Below, one piece after another: positions 17,371-24,785 of a DNA stretch of 49,842 bases. Each line of letters starts with the position of its first letter. Position 1 is the stretch's first letter. Both the position numbers and the translations under genes were made by a program. Source of the DNA: SIAJ01 sp036266155 (GTDB lineage Bacteria > Planctomycetota > Planctomycetia > Gemmatales > Gemmataceae); the NCBI GenBank assembly GCA_036266155.1, contig DATANR010000418.1:1-49842 (forward strand). Direction: 5' to 3'. A model generated the notes under the pieces. It searched no databases, was not told the DNA's origin, and was given only the letters and a program-made list of their open reading frames with translations.

Positions 17371-17802
17371 ATGAAACTGCCGCAGATTGTCGTGTACGAA
17401 TCCGATGGCTGGCTCGCCGATCAGGTGCGCCGGCTGGCCGCGGAGAACTCGTGGCTCGTTCGTGAATCGCGGCAAGCGGAGGCGTGCTTACAATTTCTCG
17501 CCGATGCACGGCCATGCGTCCTGTTGCTTCGGCTCGAACGTGAACTGCATGATGGGTTGACGCTGCTCGGCCAGGTTGTCGAACGAGCGCCGGATTGCCC
17601 GGTCATTCTGGTCAGCGACGTCAAGATGGAAGGGGCGGACCAGCGGGCGCAACTCTCGGCGCTGGCATTTGACCTCGGGGCGCGGTACGTTCTATTTCCG
17701 CCGTTGCAGCAACCGGTGATCGAGGATTTGGTGGCCGGCCTGTTGTCCGCGACCATTCGGCGCGTTGTGGGAACGACGGCGATCGACGACAACGATGCGT
17801 GA
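17371..17802 (+). CDS. Degenerate receiver-domain protein
   Basis: A 143-residue stand-alone protein that looks like a response-regulator receiver fold. It has alternating beta strands and helices: IVVYES at the N-terminus, ACVLLL-type strand 3 (VLLLRLERELHDGLTLL), CPVILVSD, and YVLFPPL near the end. Aligned to a normal receiver, the phospho-accepting Asp at the end of strand 3 is Arg, and the conserved Lys of the TKP motif is replaced. Phosphotransfer is therefore unlikely, and the protein may be an atypical (pseudo-)receiver. No output domain is attached. It sits 6 bases after dprA and overlaps the ferredoxin gene by 8 bases, so the three may form an operon. Confidence 0.7.
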   Translation: MKLPQIVVYESDGWLADQVRRLAAENSWLVRESRQAEACLQFLADARPCVLLLRLERELHDGLTLLGQVVERAPDCPVILVSDVKMEGADQRAQLSALAFDLGARYVLFPPLQQPVIEDLVAGLLSATIRRVVGTTAIDDNDA

Positions 17803-17992
17803 CATTCCGCTAGTCAACGAAACCAAGTGTGTCGGCTCGGCGACGTGTGTCGCTGTATGTCCGACAAGCTGCCTCGCGATGTCCGGGGCCACGCCGTGGC
17901 TCATTCGCCCGGCAGACTGTATCTCATGTGCGGCATGTGCCGCGGTATGCCCGGTGACCGCGATCGAGATGAAGCCGCTGCCGACGCCGTAA
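17795..17992 (+). CDS. Small ferredoxin with an incomplete first cluster motif
   Basis: A 65-residue bacterial-type ferredoxin, a soluble electron carrier. The second motif is complete (DCISCAACAAVCP, Cys42, 45, 48, 52). The first reads KCVGSATCVAVCP: Cys12, Cys18 and Cys22 are present, but the usual second Cys is Ser15. By the family scheme, Cys22 with Cys42/45/48 would hold one [4Fe-4S] cluster. Cys12, Cys18 and Cys52 could hold a [3Fe-4S] cluster, as in ferredoxins where this position is Asp. An extra Cys26 is present. The ATG at 17795 lies 8 bases inside the receiver-like gene; a longer frame from 17765 adds only out-of-family sequence. Confidence 0.85.
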   Translation: MRDIPLVNETKCVGSATCVAVCPTSCLAMSGATPWLIRPADCISCAACAAVCPVTAIEMKPLPTP

Positions 17993-18024
17993 TGTAGTAG
18001 CAAGCCTCACCTGGAGAATTCGTC

Positions 18025-18447
18025 GTGCTCGAGATCCTTTTGCTCTTTGTGCTTGGCAAGAAGATCGCAGCCATTGCGAAAGAGAAGAATCGCAGCCCGG
18101 TCGGCTACGTCTTGCTGCTGGTCTTCGGATGGTTCATTCTTGGTTTCGGCGGGGGCGTGGTCCTGGCAATCATTGCCGTCTCCGGCGGCGCCAAGGAGGA
18201 TGACGCGTTGGTCGCTTTCATCCCCGGCTATCTGGTTGGCGTGGTCTGCGCCGCGGTGCTCGCTTTTACGGTGGTCAAGATGGCGTCGCCATTGCGCCGT
18301 CACCGGGGCGGCGATGAATACGACGACTATGACGACTACGAAGAGGAATCGCGCCGGCGCGACGACTACGACAACGATCGGCCGCGCCGCGGACGGCGTG
18401 ATGAGGACGACGATTTCGACCGGCCGCGCCGACGGGATGATTATTGA
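18025..18447 (+). CDS. Membrane protein with an acidic/basic low-complexity tail
   Basis: A 140-residue protein. The first 90 residues carry about two or three hydrophobic segments (MLEILLLFVLG, GYVLLLVFGWFILGFGGGVVLAIIAV, and PGYLVGVVCAAVLAFTVV). Residues 93-140 are almost entirely Asp, Tyr, Arg and Glu (DEYDDYDDYEEESRRRDDYD and on), ending in RRRDDY. The GTG start is supported by CTGGAG about 9 bases upstream. No family is recognised. The charged tail, probably cytoplasmic by the positive-inside tendency, could bind a partner or nucleic acid, but this is speculation. The next gene begins 3 bases after the stop. Confidence 0.72.
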   Translation: MLEILLLFVLGKKIAAIAKEKNRSPVGYVLLLVFGWFILGFGGGVVLAIIAVSGGAKEDDALVAFIPGYLVGVVCAAVLAFTVVKMASPLRRHRGGDEYDDYDDYEEESRRRDDYDNDRPRRGRRDEDDDFDRPRRRDDY

Positions 18448-18450
18448 GCC

Positions 18451-18783
18451 GTGAACCTCGACTACCACGTTTGGCAGGCCCAACTCGCGATTTCGCTACT
18501 TTTCGCGGTGCTTCTGGCGCGTGTCGCCCGGCGCAAGGGACGCCATCCATTCGGCGCCGCCCTCCTGTTGCTCGTCTTCGCCAATGGCTGGCCGCTCGTC
18601 TTTGGCGCTGTGGGACAAACAATTGCGAATGCGTGGAATTTGAATGACACGGCACGCTTGATCATGTCACGGGTCTACAGTTATGGCGGCGTGATGTTCG
18701 GCATTGTGACCAGCTTTGCGATCATCGGCTGTCTGCGACCAATTCCGAAGCCGCTGTCAAACTCAGCAACTACGTGTCGCTGA
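18451..18783 (+). CDS. Small membrane protein of unknown function
   Basis: A 110-residue protein with hydrophobic segments at residues about 10-24 (LAISLLFAVLLARVA), 34-54 (FGAALLLLVFANGWPLVFGA) and 78-96 (YGGVMFGIVTSFAIIGCLR). It starts with GTG three bases after the stop of the acidic-tail membrane protein, so the two are likely co-translated and may act together. The last 14 bases overlap, tail to tail, the 3' end of the Sm-like gene on the other strand. No family is recognised. The start has no strong Shine-Dalgarno. Confidence 0.6.
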   Translation: MNLDYHVWQAQLAISLLFAVLLARVARRKGRHPFGAALLLLVFANGWPLVFGAVGQTIANAWNLNDTARLIMSRVYSYGGVMFGIVTSFAIIGCLRPIPKPLSNSATTCR

Positions 18784-19033
18784 CGTCCGTCAGACGCGAG
18801 ATCGCCACGACGTCAGTGCGAAAGAGCGTGACCTTTTTGCGATTGCGCTTGATTCCCGTCTGCACGCTGGCCACCACGTAGTTTTCGCGTGACGTTTCCG
18901 TGTCGCGGAGGTCGTGCAAGTCGGCGCTCTTGAGTTCCAGAAAATGCTCGTCGACGCGGATCAATGTGCCGAGGCAAACGTATGGGCTCTTGAGATCGAT
19001 GACGACCTTCTCGTTGATGAACTCGTCGAGCAT
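18770..19033 (-). CDS. Small Sm-like / SH3-like barrel protein
   Basis: An 87-residue soluble protein. The first half (VVIDLKSPYVCLGTLIRVDE then HFLELKSADLHDL) has the alternating strand pattern of an Sm-like or small SH3-like barrel. The second half contains a basic strand (GIKRNRKKVTLFRTDVVAIS). Sm-like proteins usually bind RNA, but the match is by pattern only. It lies 36 bases downstream of the outer-membrane barrel gene on the same strand and is probably in its transcript. Its 3' end overlaps the small membrane protein gene by 14 bases. Confidence 0.65.
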   Translation of the reverse strand: MLDEFINEKVVIDLKSPYVCLGTLIRVDEHFLELKSADLHDLRDTETSRENYVVASVQTGIKRNRKKVTLFRTDVVAISRLTDVSDT

Positions 19034-19069
19034 GACCGGCCTCCGCGGGGCTCGGTTATTGATACGCCG

Positions 19070-20194
19070 TCAGAACTGCAGGCGAAGTTGAATTTGCCCG
19101 TAGACGCCGGCGCCGACGTTGACGCGGCCCTGATTGCGGTCGCTGTATTGTTTGCCGATGAAGTAGAAGCGATCGAACACGTAGCCCGCCGAGACATCGA
19201 GCCGCAATCGATACGGCAAATCGAACTTCATGCCGCCGCCGAGCCGTTTTTCGTAGGAATAGAACCGCTCGGTATTGTCGATGCGGTCGGACAGAAAGAA
19301 GACTTCGTTCGCCCAGTTGAATTCGCCGTATGCGCGGAAGCCCGGCCGCTCGACCGATTGCCAGACCACCTGTGCCGAGATCGAACGAATCGGCACCCAA
19401 TACGCCTCGGCCGTCCACTGCGGCAGGAAGTGATACTTGGCGAAGAACGGCACGCCGATGCCCATCTCCAATTCGTCGCTCGGCCGCCAATAGTAAAACG
19501 CGATCGGCAGCGGATAAGGCGAGTCGGACGTCGGCGAGTAGTTCGCTCCCAGCACCCAGGCGTCGCGGCCCTCGGCGGGGAAGGCGTTGTACACGGTCAG
19601 TGATGCGACGAGCCCGGTGTTCTGTTCGAACGGATGGTCGCTCGCCGCGCCGGCACTGACCGCAGCTCCCGTTGTCCAACCGTTGTCCCAGGCGTGCGCG
19701 TACGACATGCCGGCCTGGATATCCCACAGGTTGCTCGGGAACGGTCGATGAAATGTCGGAACGATCGCGTTCGTCCAGTACATCGACTCGTGGATGCCAA
19801 AACCGACGGCCGCAGTGTCGCTCCCTTCGCGGTAGATCGGTGCGAAGATCGAGAGGTTCTGACGCAGCACCGCCAAGTCGGTCGGTTGATTGGTCACCGG
19901 TTGCGCCGGGATCCATGTCGCGCCATAGCCCGGTATGCCGAAGCGGCCGGCGAGCACACCCATGCCAAAGCGCGTGCCGATGGACTCCTCGGTCAACGGC
20001 GTCGGCGGGCCGAGCGGTGCGAACGGTCGGAACGGCTGATCGGGCGGGCCGAGCGGGTCGTTCAGGTCGATCAACGGAAGTCGGGGCGCGGGATCGCCCA
20101 GGATGGCGACGGGTTGCGGGCCACCGGGCTGGGCCGCCGCCGTGCCAGTCGTAAGCGCAACGATGATGAGCACCCGCAACCGGGTTGGCGACAT
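19070..20194 (-). CDS. Outer-membrane beta-barrel-like protein
   Basis: A 374-residue exported protein. Residues 1-21 form a signal peptide (RLRVLIIVALTTGTAAAQ). A Pro-rich segment to about residue 70 follows. The rest alternates short amphipathic strands with aromatic residues, such as AGMSYAHAWDNGWTTGAAVS, RAYGEFNWANEVFFLSDRI and LRLDVSAGYVFDRFYFIGKQ. It ends in a Phe (IQLRLQF), the usual C-terminal residue of beta-barrel outer-membrane proteins. It resembles the DUF6268-type planctomycete barrels, though I cannot confirm the family. The ATG at 20194 starts the signal peptide; the 40 upstream in-frame codons look non-coding. A second open frame over the same bases lacks these features. Confidence 0.8.
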   Translation of the reverse strand: MSPTRLRVLIIVALTTGTAAAQPGGPQPVAILGDPAPRLPLIDLNDPLGPPDQPFRPFAPLGPPTPLTEESIGTRFGMGVLAGRFGIPGYGATWIPAQPVTNQPTDLAVLRQNLSIFAPIYREGSDTAAVGFGIHESMYWTNAIVPTFHRPFPSNLWDIQAGMSYAHAWDNGWTTGAAVSAGAASDHPFEQNTGLVASLTVYNAFPAEGRDAWVLGANYSPTSDSPYPLPIAFYYWRPSDELEMGIGVPFFAKYHFLPQWTAEAYWVPIRSISAQVVWQSVERPGFRAYGEFNWANEVFFLSDRIDNTERFYSYEKRLGGGMKFDLPYRLRLDVSAGYVFDRFYFIGKQYSDRNQGRVNVGAGVYGQIQLRLQF

Positions 20195-20620
20195 CGCGGA
20201 TCGGTCCCGCTCGGGGCCTGTGGACGCGGGGGTATAGCGAGAACGCGGCAAGCTGTCGAGGTGGGATGAAACCGTGCAACGAAATGAAACCTGCGATTGA
20301 AAGACCAGGGTCATTCACTTACTTTTCAAGTGATTTTGAGACCCGTCTCGTCCGAATCGATCGGTCACTGCCAACGAATCAGGTAATTTGGATGTGTCTG
20401 GCGCTAGAATTGCAAAAGCGCGTTTTTGCCAGAAATGCTTATTCCATAGCCAGATGCGTCGCGAAAATGAAACAGAGATGGCCAACCCCGGTGTATAGTT
20501 GGCCATCTCTGTTTGGCCATCTCTAACCTTTGAACTTGCAACGAAAGCAACGAATCTTCTCGTCGTGGTCTTTTGGCCTCCAACTAGAATATCCCGCCAC
20601 CTTCCGCTTCGGGCCGCCGC
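20195..20620. other. Divergent intergenic region with a perfect palindrome
   Basis: 426 bases between the divergently read barrel gene and the VWA gene, so both promoters should be here. Besides the inverted repeat at 20470-20514, there is a small stem (GCAAAA 20412-20417 with TTTTGC 20424-20429). No protein-coding frame looks real and no clear promoter pair was found. Confidence 0.5.
20470..20514. repeat. Perfect 17-base inverted repeat with an added direct copy
   Basis: AAACAGAGATGGCCAAC (20470-20486) and its exact reverse complement (20498-20514) flank an 11-base loop. Immediately after, TTGGCCATCTCT is repeated once more (ending at 20524), giving two tandem copies of the right arm 14 bases apart. 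The element lies about 107 bases before the VWA gene, in a region where a terminator is not expected. It could be an operator, a leader hairpin or a dispersed repeat. Confidence 0.85.
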
Positions 20621-23110
20621 ATGTTTCGCATCGACCTGCCGTTCACCGACGCGCATCTGCTGCTCACGCCGCGACTGGATGGGATGTCGCGGTTGATGCA
20701 GGTCGGCATTCTCGCCCTCATCCTGGCGGTCGTGCTCTTTCTGATTTTCCGCCTCTATCGTTACGAGTTGCGGCTCATACCACGCCGCTTCGCACTGGTG
20801 CTGTTGGCGCTTCGTCTCGGACTTGTCTTGTCACTGTTCTTCGTGACGAGCATGAAGCCGGCGCTCGCACGCACGGTCACGGAGACCATTCCCTCCAAGG
20901 TGCTCATCGCCGTCGACCGTTCGGACAGCATGAGCATCACGGATGAGCAGCGTTCGCAGGCCGAGAAGGTGGAACTCGCCAAGGGATTGAAATTCGATCT
21001 CGCCAAGGTCGATGGGCTGACGCGCAATCAGATCGTCGAACGCGTGCTGGCGCCCGAGGGCGCCAACCTCCTCAAAGCGATCGGCGACAAGCATCTGCTC
21101 GATGCGATTCAGTTCACACAGGCGACCGGCGATCTGCCGCGTGAATGGGACAAGCTCAAGCCGGTCCTTGATGAATTGAACGCGAAGCCGGCGGGCAACG
21201 CGTTCACTGATTTGAAGCAACCGTTGATTCGGGCCATCGAACGTGGCGGCAGCGGCGAGGGCAAGCTGCTCGGCATCGTCATCCTGACCGACGGCCAGCA
21301 CAACTGGGGCCTGTCGCCGTTGAACAAGGCGCGCGAGTTGGGCCAGCGCGGCGTGCCGATCTATTTCGTCGGCATCGGCGCCAAGGACCCGCCGCCTGAC
21401 CTCGCGGTGCTGTCGGCAAAGGCCACGCCGCCGACAGTGTTCAAGCACGCATATACCACGGTCGAAGCCCGCGTGCTTATCAACAATCTGCCGCCGGGCA
21501 AAGTGAAGGTGACGCTTAAGTATCCCGATCGGCCGGACGCGAAGATGCGCGAGCCGCTCGTTGAAGAAATCAAGCACGATGGCACGAACGGCCCGCGCCT
21601 CGTCACTTTCACGGCCCGCATGGATGAGCCCGGCACGGAGACGCTCATCATTTCGGCCGAGCACATTCCGGATGACGCGAACGATCCGCGCAAGGACACG
21701 CGACCCGAGAACAACTCGCGACCAGTCGTCGTCAATGTGTCACCAGACAAGGCCAAGGTGTTGCTCGTCGACGGCGAGGCGCGCTGGGAGTTTCACTATC
21801 TGCACACGGCGCTCATCCGCGACGAGACGATGGAGACGCTGAGCGTGGTGTTCGATCAACCGCGCGTCAACGCGGTGAACGAGGAAGGCGCCAAGAAGAT
21901 GGGCCTGCCGGACACGACGCTGCCCAAAGATCCTGAAGCGTTGATGGGATACGACTGCGTGATTCTGGGCGATGTTAGTCCGGAACAATTGCCCCGTGCC
22001 GAGCGTGACCAACTCGAAAAATATGTGTCGGAGCGTGGCGGAACACTCGTGCTCCTGGCCGGCAAGCGCTCGATGCCGATGGATTACTTAAAGGAAGGCG
22101 AGCCACTCGCGAAGATGTTGCCGATCTTGAAGCCCGCCGTCGTGAAGGCCGACTCCGGGTTCCGCGTGGCACTGACCGCCGAGGGACTGCAAACCGGCTT
22201 CTTGCGCATGGAGCCGAATGCGGGTTTGAGTGCCGAGACGTGGAACAACCTGCCGCCGCACTTTTGGGCGATCACTGGACGCGCGAAAGATGGGGCGGTG
22301 ACGCTCGCCAGCATTCCGCAGGCGAACATGCCCAACGACCCGGCGGCGGCCCGTGAAGTTGAACGGAACAACGCGCTGATCGTCCGGCAGAACTTTGGTT
22401 TCGGCAAAGTGGTTTACGTTGGGATCGACAGCACCTGGCGCTGGCGCTTCAAAAAGGGCGACACGTACAACCACCGCTTCTGGAGCCAGGTCATCCGCTG
22501 GGCCGCCAGCGATCGAGCCTTGGTCGCCGGCAATGAATTCGTGCGCTTCGGCGCGCGTGAACCGGTGTATCGGGCGGATCAGGAAGTCGAGATCGTCGCC
22601 CGCTTTAGCGACAAGGTGAAGAAGCTGCCAGCGGATGCACTGGCTGGCGCGCGACTGATTCGCAAACCGAAGCCGGGCGTCGAGGAAGTGATCGGCCTGA
22701 TGCCGTTGAAGCCGCACCCGGTCATTCCGCGCGAGCTGGATGGGGCGCAAGCAAACCTCCCGCCAGGCGAGTACGACATCGAACTGGTGATTCCCGACGT
22801 CGAAGAGAAATTGAACGGTCCCGATGGCAAGAAGCTGCGTGCCCATGTGCAAGTGCTGCCTGCCGATACCGGCGAAATGCTCGACCTGGGCACGAACTGG
22901 CTGCTCATGGACGACATCGCCGCCAAAAGCGGTGGCAAGGTGTTCCCCGCTGAACGTGCCGCCGAGTTGATCGACCTCTTGCAAAGCCGCAGCGCGACCC
23001 GCGAGTACGCCGTCGAACAAAAGATGTGGCAATCGTGGTGGACGCTGATCCTGTTCATTGTGCTGCTGTCGCTGGAGTGGGTGGTACGGAAGTTCGCGGG
23101 ATTGCCATGA
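20621..23110 (+). CDS. Membrane-anchored von Willebrand A domain protein
   Basis: An 829-residue inner-membrane protein. Two N-terminal membrane segments lie at residues about 26-45 and 58-78, and one C-terminal segment at about 806-822. A VWA domain follows from residue 91, with the metal-ion MIDAS motif intact (AVDRSDSMS, fitting Asp-x-Ser-x-Ser) and a later ILTDGQHNWG. Near residue 380 a glutamine-amidotransferase-like fold begins (VLLVDGEARWEFHYL, GYDCVILGDV), as in the large membrane proteins found with MoxR and DUF58 genes in planctomycetes. No MoxR or DUF58 gene is in the window. The DUF4159 and TPR genes that usually accompany such clusters lie on the opposite strand at 24.8-27.7 kb. 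Confidence 0.85.
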   Translation: MFRIDLPFTDAHLLLTPRLDGMSRLMQVGILALILAVVLFLIFRLYRYELRLIPRRFALVLLALRLGLVLSLFFVTSMKPALARTVTETIPSKVLIAVDRSDSMSITDEQRSQAEKVELAKGLKFDLAKVDGLTRNQIVERVLAPEGANLLKAIGDKHLLDAIQFTQATGDLPREWDKLKPVLDELNAKPAGNAFTDLKQPLIRAIERGGSGEGKLLGIVILTDGQHNWGLSPLNKARELGQRGVPIYFVGIGAKDPPPDLAVLSAKATPPTVFKHAYTTVEARVLINNLPPGKVKVTLKYPDRPDAKMREPLVEEIKHDGTNGPRLVTFTARMDEPGTETLIISAEHIPDDANDPRKDTRPENNSRPVVVNVSPDKAKVLLVDGEARWEFHYLHTALIRDETMETLSVVFDQPRVNAVNEEGAKKMGLPDTTLPKDPEALMGYDCVILGDVSPEQLPRAERDQLEKYVSERGGTLVLLAGKRSMPMDYLKEGEPLAKMLPILKPAVVKADSGFRVALTAEGLQTGFLRMEPNAGLSAETWNNLPPHFWAITGRAKDGAVTLASIPQANMPNDPAAAREVERNNALIVRQNFGFGKVVYVGIDSTWRWRFKKGDTYNHRFWSQVIRWAASDRALVAGNEFVRFGAREPVYRADQEVEIVARFSDKVKKLPADALAGARLIRKPKPGVEEVIGLMPLKPHPVIPRELDGAQANLPPGEYDIELVIPDVEEKLNGPDGKKLRAHVQVLPADTGEMLDLGTNWLLMDDIAAKSGGKVFPAERAAELIDLLQSRSATREYAVEQKMWQSWWTLILFIVLLSLEWVVRKFAGLP

Positions 23111-23297
23111 TTTGTGGATTTGTAGGGCGGGTGGAGCGGACCGGAGCGCAGCGACGGGCCGCGTAAATCGATCGCGGCAAAGCGGAGCAGTTTTGACAGA
23201 GGTTTTTCGGTTCGACGTGGGGCTGGCCCATCAAGGTCTGAAAACAACCATAAAACAGACGGCTCAACCGAACACGTTATTACGACGCTCGCGCCAC

Positions 23298-24752
23298 ATG
23301 ACCGACTTGCAAATACTCAGCGCAATTGGAACAACCCTGTTCATCCTGGTCCTGCTCTGCGTCATCGCGCGAGCCATCCTGCGCCCGCACCGGGAACCGG
23401 CATCGCGCTTGGCCTGGATTGTGGTCTTGATCGGTTTGCCGGTGATCGGCATTGCTGCCTACCTCCTCCTGGGCGAAACGAGCATCGGCCGGCGTCGAAA
23501 AGAGCGCATGCGGGCCGTGCTGGCGCGAATGCCGGAATTGCTGCAGACGCCCGGAGCGCAGGCGGCGAATCTTCAACCCGACCTGCCGGACCGATATTCG
23601 CCCATCTTTCGGGTCGGACAATCGATCAACGGCTTCGAACCCGTCGGCGGCAACAAGGCAACGCTGCTTCCGGATTCGAACTCAACCATCGAGTCGATGA
23701 TTGCGGACATCGACGCCGCCAAGGACCATGTCCACCTTAGCTTCTACATCTGGCTGGCGGACAACAATGGGCTCAAGATGGTCGAAGCCCTGAAACGGGC
23801 GGCCGCACGCAAGGTGACGTGCCGGGCGCTGGCGGACGGGCTGGGCTCGCGCGCCTTGATCAAATCGGAACATTGGCAGGCAATGCGAAGTGCGGGCGTT
23901 CATGTCGCGGCCGCTTTGCCGATTAGCAATCTCTTTCTGCGTCCGTGGCTTGGGCGAATGGACCTGCGCAACCATCGCAAGATCGTGGTGATCGACAACC
24001 AAATCACCTATTGCGGGAGCCAGAACTGCGCCGACCCCGAGTTCCTCGTCAAAGCGAAATTCGCGCCTTGGGTCGATGCCATGATCCGGCTTGAAGGCCC
24101 GATCGCCCGGCAGAATCAGCACTTATTTGCCAGTGACTGGATGGCTCAGGTCGACGAGGACATCACGGATTTGTTTCGGCAACCGCTTCCACCTGGTGAA
24201 CACGGGTTCGCGGCGCAGGTGATCGGCACGGGGCCAACGGTGCGTTATTCCGCGATGCCCGAGGTCTTCGAGACCTTGATGTATGCCGCCCATCGCGAGC
24301 TGTTCATCACAACGCCCTACTATGTGCCGGACGAGTCGATGCAGGCCGCCCTGTGCGCCAGCGCTCGCCGGGGCGTTGCGACGACCATCATCTTCCCGGC
24401 ACGCAATGACTCCTGGATTGTCGGCGCCGCCAGTCACAGCTACTACAGCGAACTTCTTGCGGCCGGAGTCCGCATCGCTGAGTACGAAGGCGGACTATTG
24501 CATACCAAATCGCTGACGCTCGATGGCGAAATAACACTCGTCGGCTCGGCCAACATGGACCGCCGTAGTTTCGAATTGAACTACGAGAACAACATCCTGC
24601 TCTACGATCCGTCGTTAACCGCGGTCGTCCGGCGGCGGCAAGATGCGTATTTGGCTCACTCCCATTGGGTGACGGCCGAGATGGTCGACCTATGGCCCTT
24701 GCGACGCCGACTCTGGAACAACACGATTGCGATGCTTGGGCCGGTGTTGTGA
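23298..24752 (+). CDS. cls: Cardiolipin synthase (phospholipase D family)
   Basis: A 484-residue membrane-bound cardiolipin synthase that joins two phosphatidylglycerol molecules into cardiolipin and glycerol. Two N-terminal membrane segments (residues about 7-25 and 37-57) are followed by two phospholipase D HKD motifs. The first is H226-x-K228-x4-D233 (NHRKIVVID), the second H402-x-K404-x4-D409 (LHTKSLTLD), with downstream GSQN and GSANMDRRS. The length matches the family. The ATG at 23298 begins the first membrane segment; the open frame extends upstream to 23058, but that part overlaps the VWA gene and lacks family sequence. A perfect TTGACA lies at 23193-23198, but no matching -10 was found. 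It converges on the TPR gene with a 33-base gap. Confidence 0.93.
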   Translation: MTDLQILSAIGTTLFILVLLCVIARAILRPHREPASRLAWIVVLIGLPVIGIAAYLLLGETSIGRRRKERMRAVLARMPELLQTPGAQAANLQPDLPDRYSPIFRVGQSINGFEPVGGNKATLLPDSNSTIESMIADIDAAKDHVHLSFYIWLADNNGLKMVEALKRAAARKVTCRALADGLGSRALIKSEHWQAMRSAGVHVAAALPISNLFLRPWLGRMDLRNHRKIVVIDNQITYCGSQNCADPEFLVKAKFAPWVDAMIRLEGPIARQNQHLFASDWMAQVDEDITDLFRQPLPPGEHGFAAQVIGTGPTVRYSAMPEVFETLMYAAHRELFITTPYYVPDESMQAALCASARRGVATTIIFPARNDSWIVGAASHSYYSELLAAGVRIAEYEGGLLHTKSLTLDGEITLVGSANMDRRSFELNYENNILLYDPSLTAVVRRRQDAYLAHSHWVTAEMVDLWPLRRRLWNNTIAMLGPVL

Positions 24753-24785
24753 TCCGGGAAACGGTCCGCTTGTGATGTAGCGCGA

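Noticed and set aside
19056..20318. A 420-codon minus-strand frame overlapping the beta-barrel gene in another frame
   Set aside because: The other frame has a signal peptide, amphipathic strands and a terminal Phe. This one is Arg/Pro-rich shadow sequence.
23193..23220. A perfect TTGACA -35 box upstream of cls
   Set aside because: No -10 like sequence lies 16-19 bases downstream, so I do not call a promoter.
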